The notes beneath the pieces were generated by a model, which was not told where the DNA came from, searched no databases, and was given only the letters and a program-made list of their open reading frames with translations. Source: Arsenicicoccus dermatophilus (GTDB lineage Bacteria; Actinomycetota; Actinomycetes; Actinomycetales; Dermatophilaceae). From it: a DNA stretch of 64,000 bases. The translations under genes and the position numbers were made by a program. Below are positions 63,213 to 64,000 of the stretch, piece after piece. Position 1 is the stretch's first letter; each line of letters starts with the position of its first letter. The stretch covers positions 1-64,000 of the forward strand of contig NZ_JAKZHU010000004.1 of NCBI RefSeq assembly GCF_022568795.1, written 5' to 3'.

Positions 63213-64000
63213 ATGGGTAGGTCTGCCACCTGGATGGCAGCCGTCGCGCTGCTGCTGGGGCTGGGTGTAGTGGTTCTTCTGTCGGTGTCGACGGGTCCGC
63301 TGCACACGGGTCCGGTTCAGGCTGCCCAGATCGTGGTGGGTCATCTTCTGCCAGGTATGCCGTGGATGGTGGACGGGTCCATCACTGCGAGCCAGGATCA
63401 GGCGGTGTGGGGCTTCAGGTTGCCCCGGTCGCTGCTCGCGGCTGTCGCTGGGGGCAACCTTGCCCTTGCGGGGGCGTTGCTTCAGGTCACGGTGCGCAAC
63501 CCGTTGGCCGAGCCCTACATCCTGGGGGTGTCGGCCGGGGCGGGTCTGGGGGCGGTGGTGGCGATCGTGGCGGGGGCCACCGCGCTGACGGCTGTGACGC
63601 TTAACATGATGGCCTTCCTGGGGGCGGTGCTGGCCATCGTGCTCGTCTATGTCCTGGCCCAGGACCAGGGGGTCGTCGTCCCGGCGCGGCTGATCCTTGC
63701 GGGGGTCGCGCTGGGATCGCTGCTGTCGGGCGTGACGAACTTCCTGTTGATGACCACCGAGGCGCAGAACATCTACAGCGTCTTGCACTTCCTGCTCGGG
63801 TCGGTATCGGCGGCGACGTGGGCCAGTCTGGTCCCGCCGGTGGTCGCGCTCGTGGTCGGGCTGCTGGTGGTGCTTCCGCGTGGGCGGCCGTTGAACGCGC
63901 TGCTCGCCGGGGACGAGGCGGCGACCGCGCTGGGGGTCGACGTGCCCCGGCTGCACCGCGCCCTGCTGCTGGTCGCGGCTGTCCTCACGGCGAGCACGGT
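63213..64000 (+). CDS. FecCD-family metal/siderophore permease (cut by window edge)
   Basis: The frame starts MGRSATWMAAVALLLGLGVV and stays open to the window edge (262 residues seen of about 340). Family segments are FRLPRSLLAAVAGGNLALAG, VRNPLAEPYILGVSAGAGLG and GDEAATALGVDVPRLHRALL. GGTGATGTG precedes the ATG. The codon pattern has more third-position T than the chromosomal genes to the left, which suggests an acquired block. A binding protein and ATPase would be expected beyond the window. The ligand could be a siderophore, heme, cobalamin or zinc chelate; the Fur/Zur-type box favours iron or zinc control. Confidence 0.88.
   Translation, partial: MGRSATWMAAVALLLGLGVVVLLSVSTGPLHTGPVQAAQIVVGHLLPGMPWMVDGSITASQDQAVWGFRLPRSLLAAVAGGNLALAGALLQVTVRNPLAEPYILGVSAGAGLGAVVAIVAGATALTAVTLNMMAFLGAVLAIVLVYVLAQDQGVVVPARLILAGVALGSLLSGVTNFLLMTTEAQNIYSVLHFLLGSVSAATWASLVPPVVALVVGLLVVLPRGRPLNALLAGDEAATALGVDVPRLHRALLLVAAVLTAST

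Overview
The window is a high-GC actinobacterial chromosome segment. Codon use, IdeR-type iron boxes, a TniQ-type transposon and gene content (tandem-domain phosphofructokinase, Dyp peroxidase with PCuAC chaperone, hemolysin III, App1, Rsm22) suggest Micrococcales, perhaps the Dermatophilaceae/Intrasporangiaceae. That placement is an inference. I found no rRNA, tRNA or CRISPR array.

Layout. 1-3.5 kb is a decay zone: the start of an enoyl-CoA hydratase gene, then remnants of a class III adenylate cyclase, a NAD synthetase, a Na+/H+ antiporter and a glucuronyl C5-epimerase-like protein. 3.7-7 kb holds ndh and argS. 7-11.9 kb is an iron-siderophore locus (reductase, binding lipoprotein, two permeases, ATPase) behind two overlapping IdeR/DtxR-like boxes. 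12-20.6 kb has a eukaryote-like tandem phosphofructokinase, a PRC-barrel/DUF2382 stress protein, a binding-protein/VWA fusion, a CPBP protease and an OPT transporter. 21-24.3 kb is arcABC (arginine deiminase pathway; arcA has a one-base frameshift). 24.5-28.8 kb is a homogentisate operon (hmgA, an unknown gene, fahA) with a divergent MarR regulator and a clear palindromic operator.

29-47 kb is ordinary chromosome: a GH13 hydrolase (frameshifted), cupin, TrhA, lipoprotein, hemerythrin, Rsm22, a Pro/Thr-rich repeat protein, GNAT, a Dyp/PCuAC/His-rich membrane protein set, App1, an Fpg/Nei glycosylase, rhodanese, a VOC protein and an AAA ATPase.

47.97-62.4 kb is the accessory highlight: a Tn7-like transposon. 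One end carries four repeats spaced about 31 bp, starting directly after the stop codon of the AAA ATPase gene. The cargo is a 1326-residue STAND-like NTPase with a small Cys-rich partner behind a palindromic operator. The machinery is a tightly overlapping operon: TnsA-like nuclease, TnsB transposase, TnsC ATPase and two TniQ proteins. An IS3-family element truncates the second TniQ, an IS30-family element has inserted into the IS3 transposase, and the far transposon end is not visible. The window closes with a small membrane protein and the start of a second FecCD permease gene behind a near-perfect Fur/Zur-type box.

Four genes (arcA, the GH13 gene, the Rsm22 gene, the first tniQ) each need one base added or removed in a G/C run to restore a full-length product, so base-calling errors should be excluded before calling them pseudogenes.
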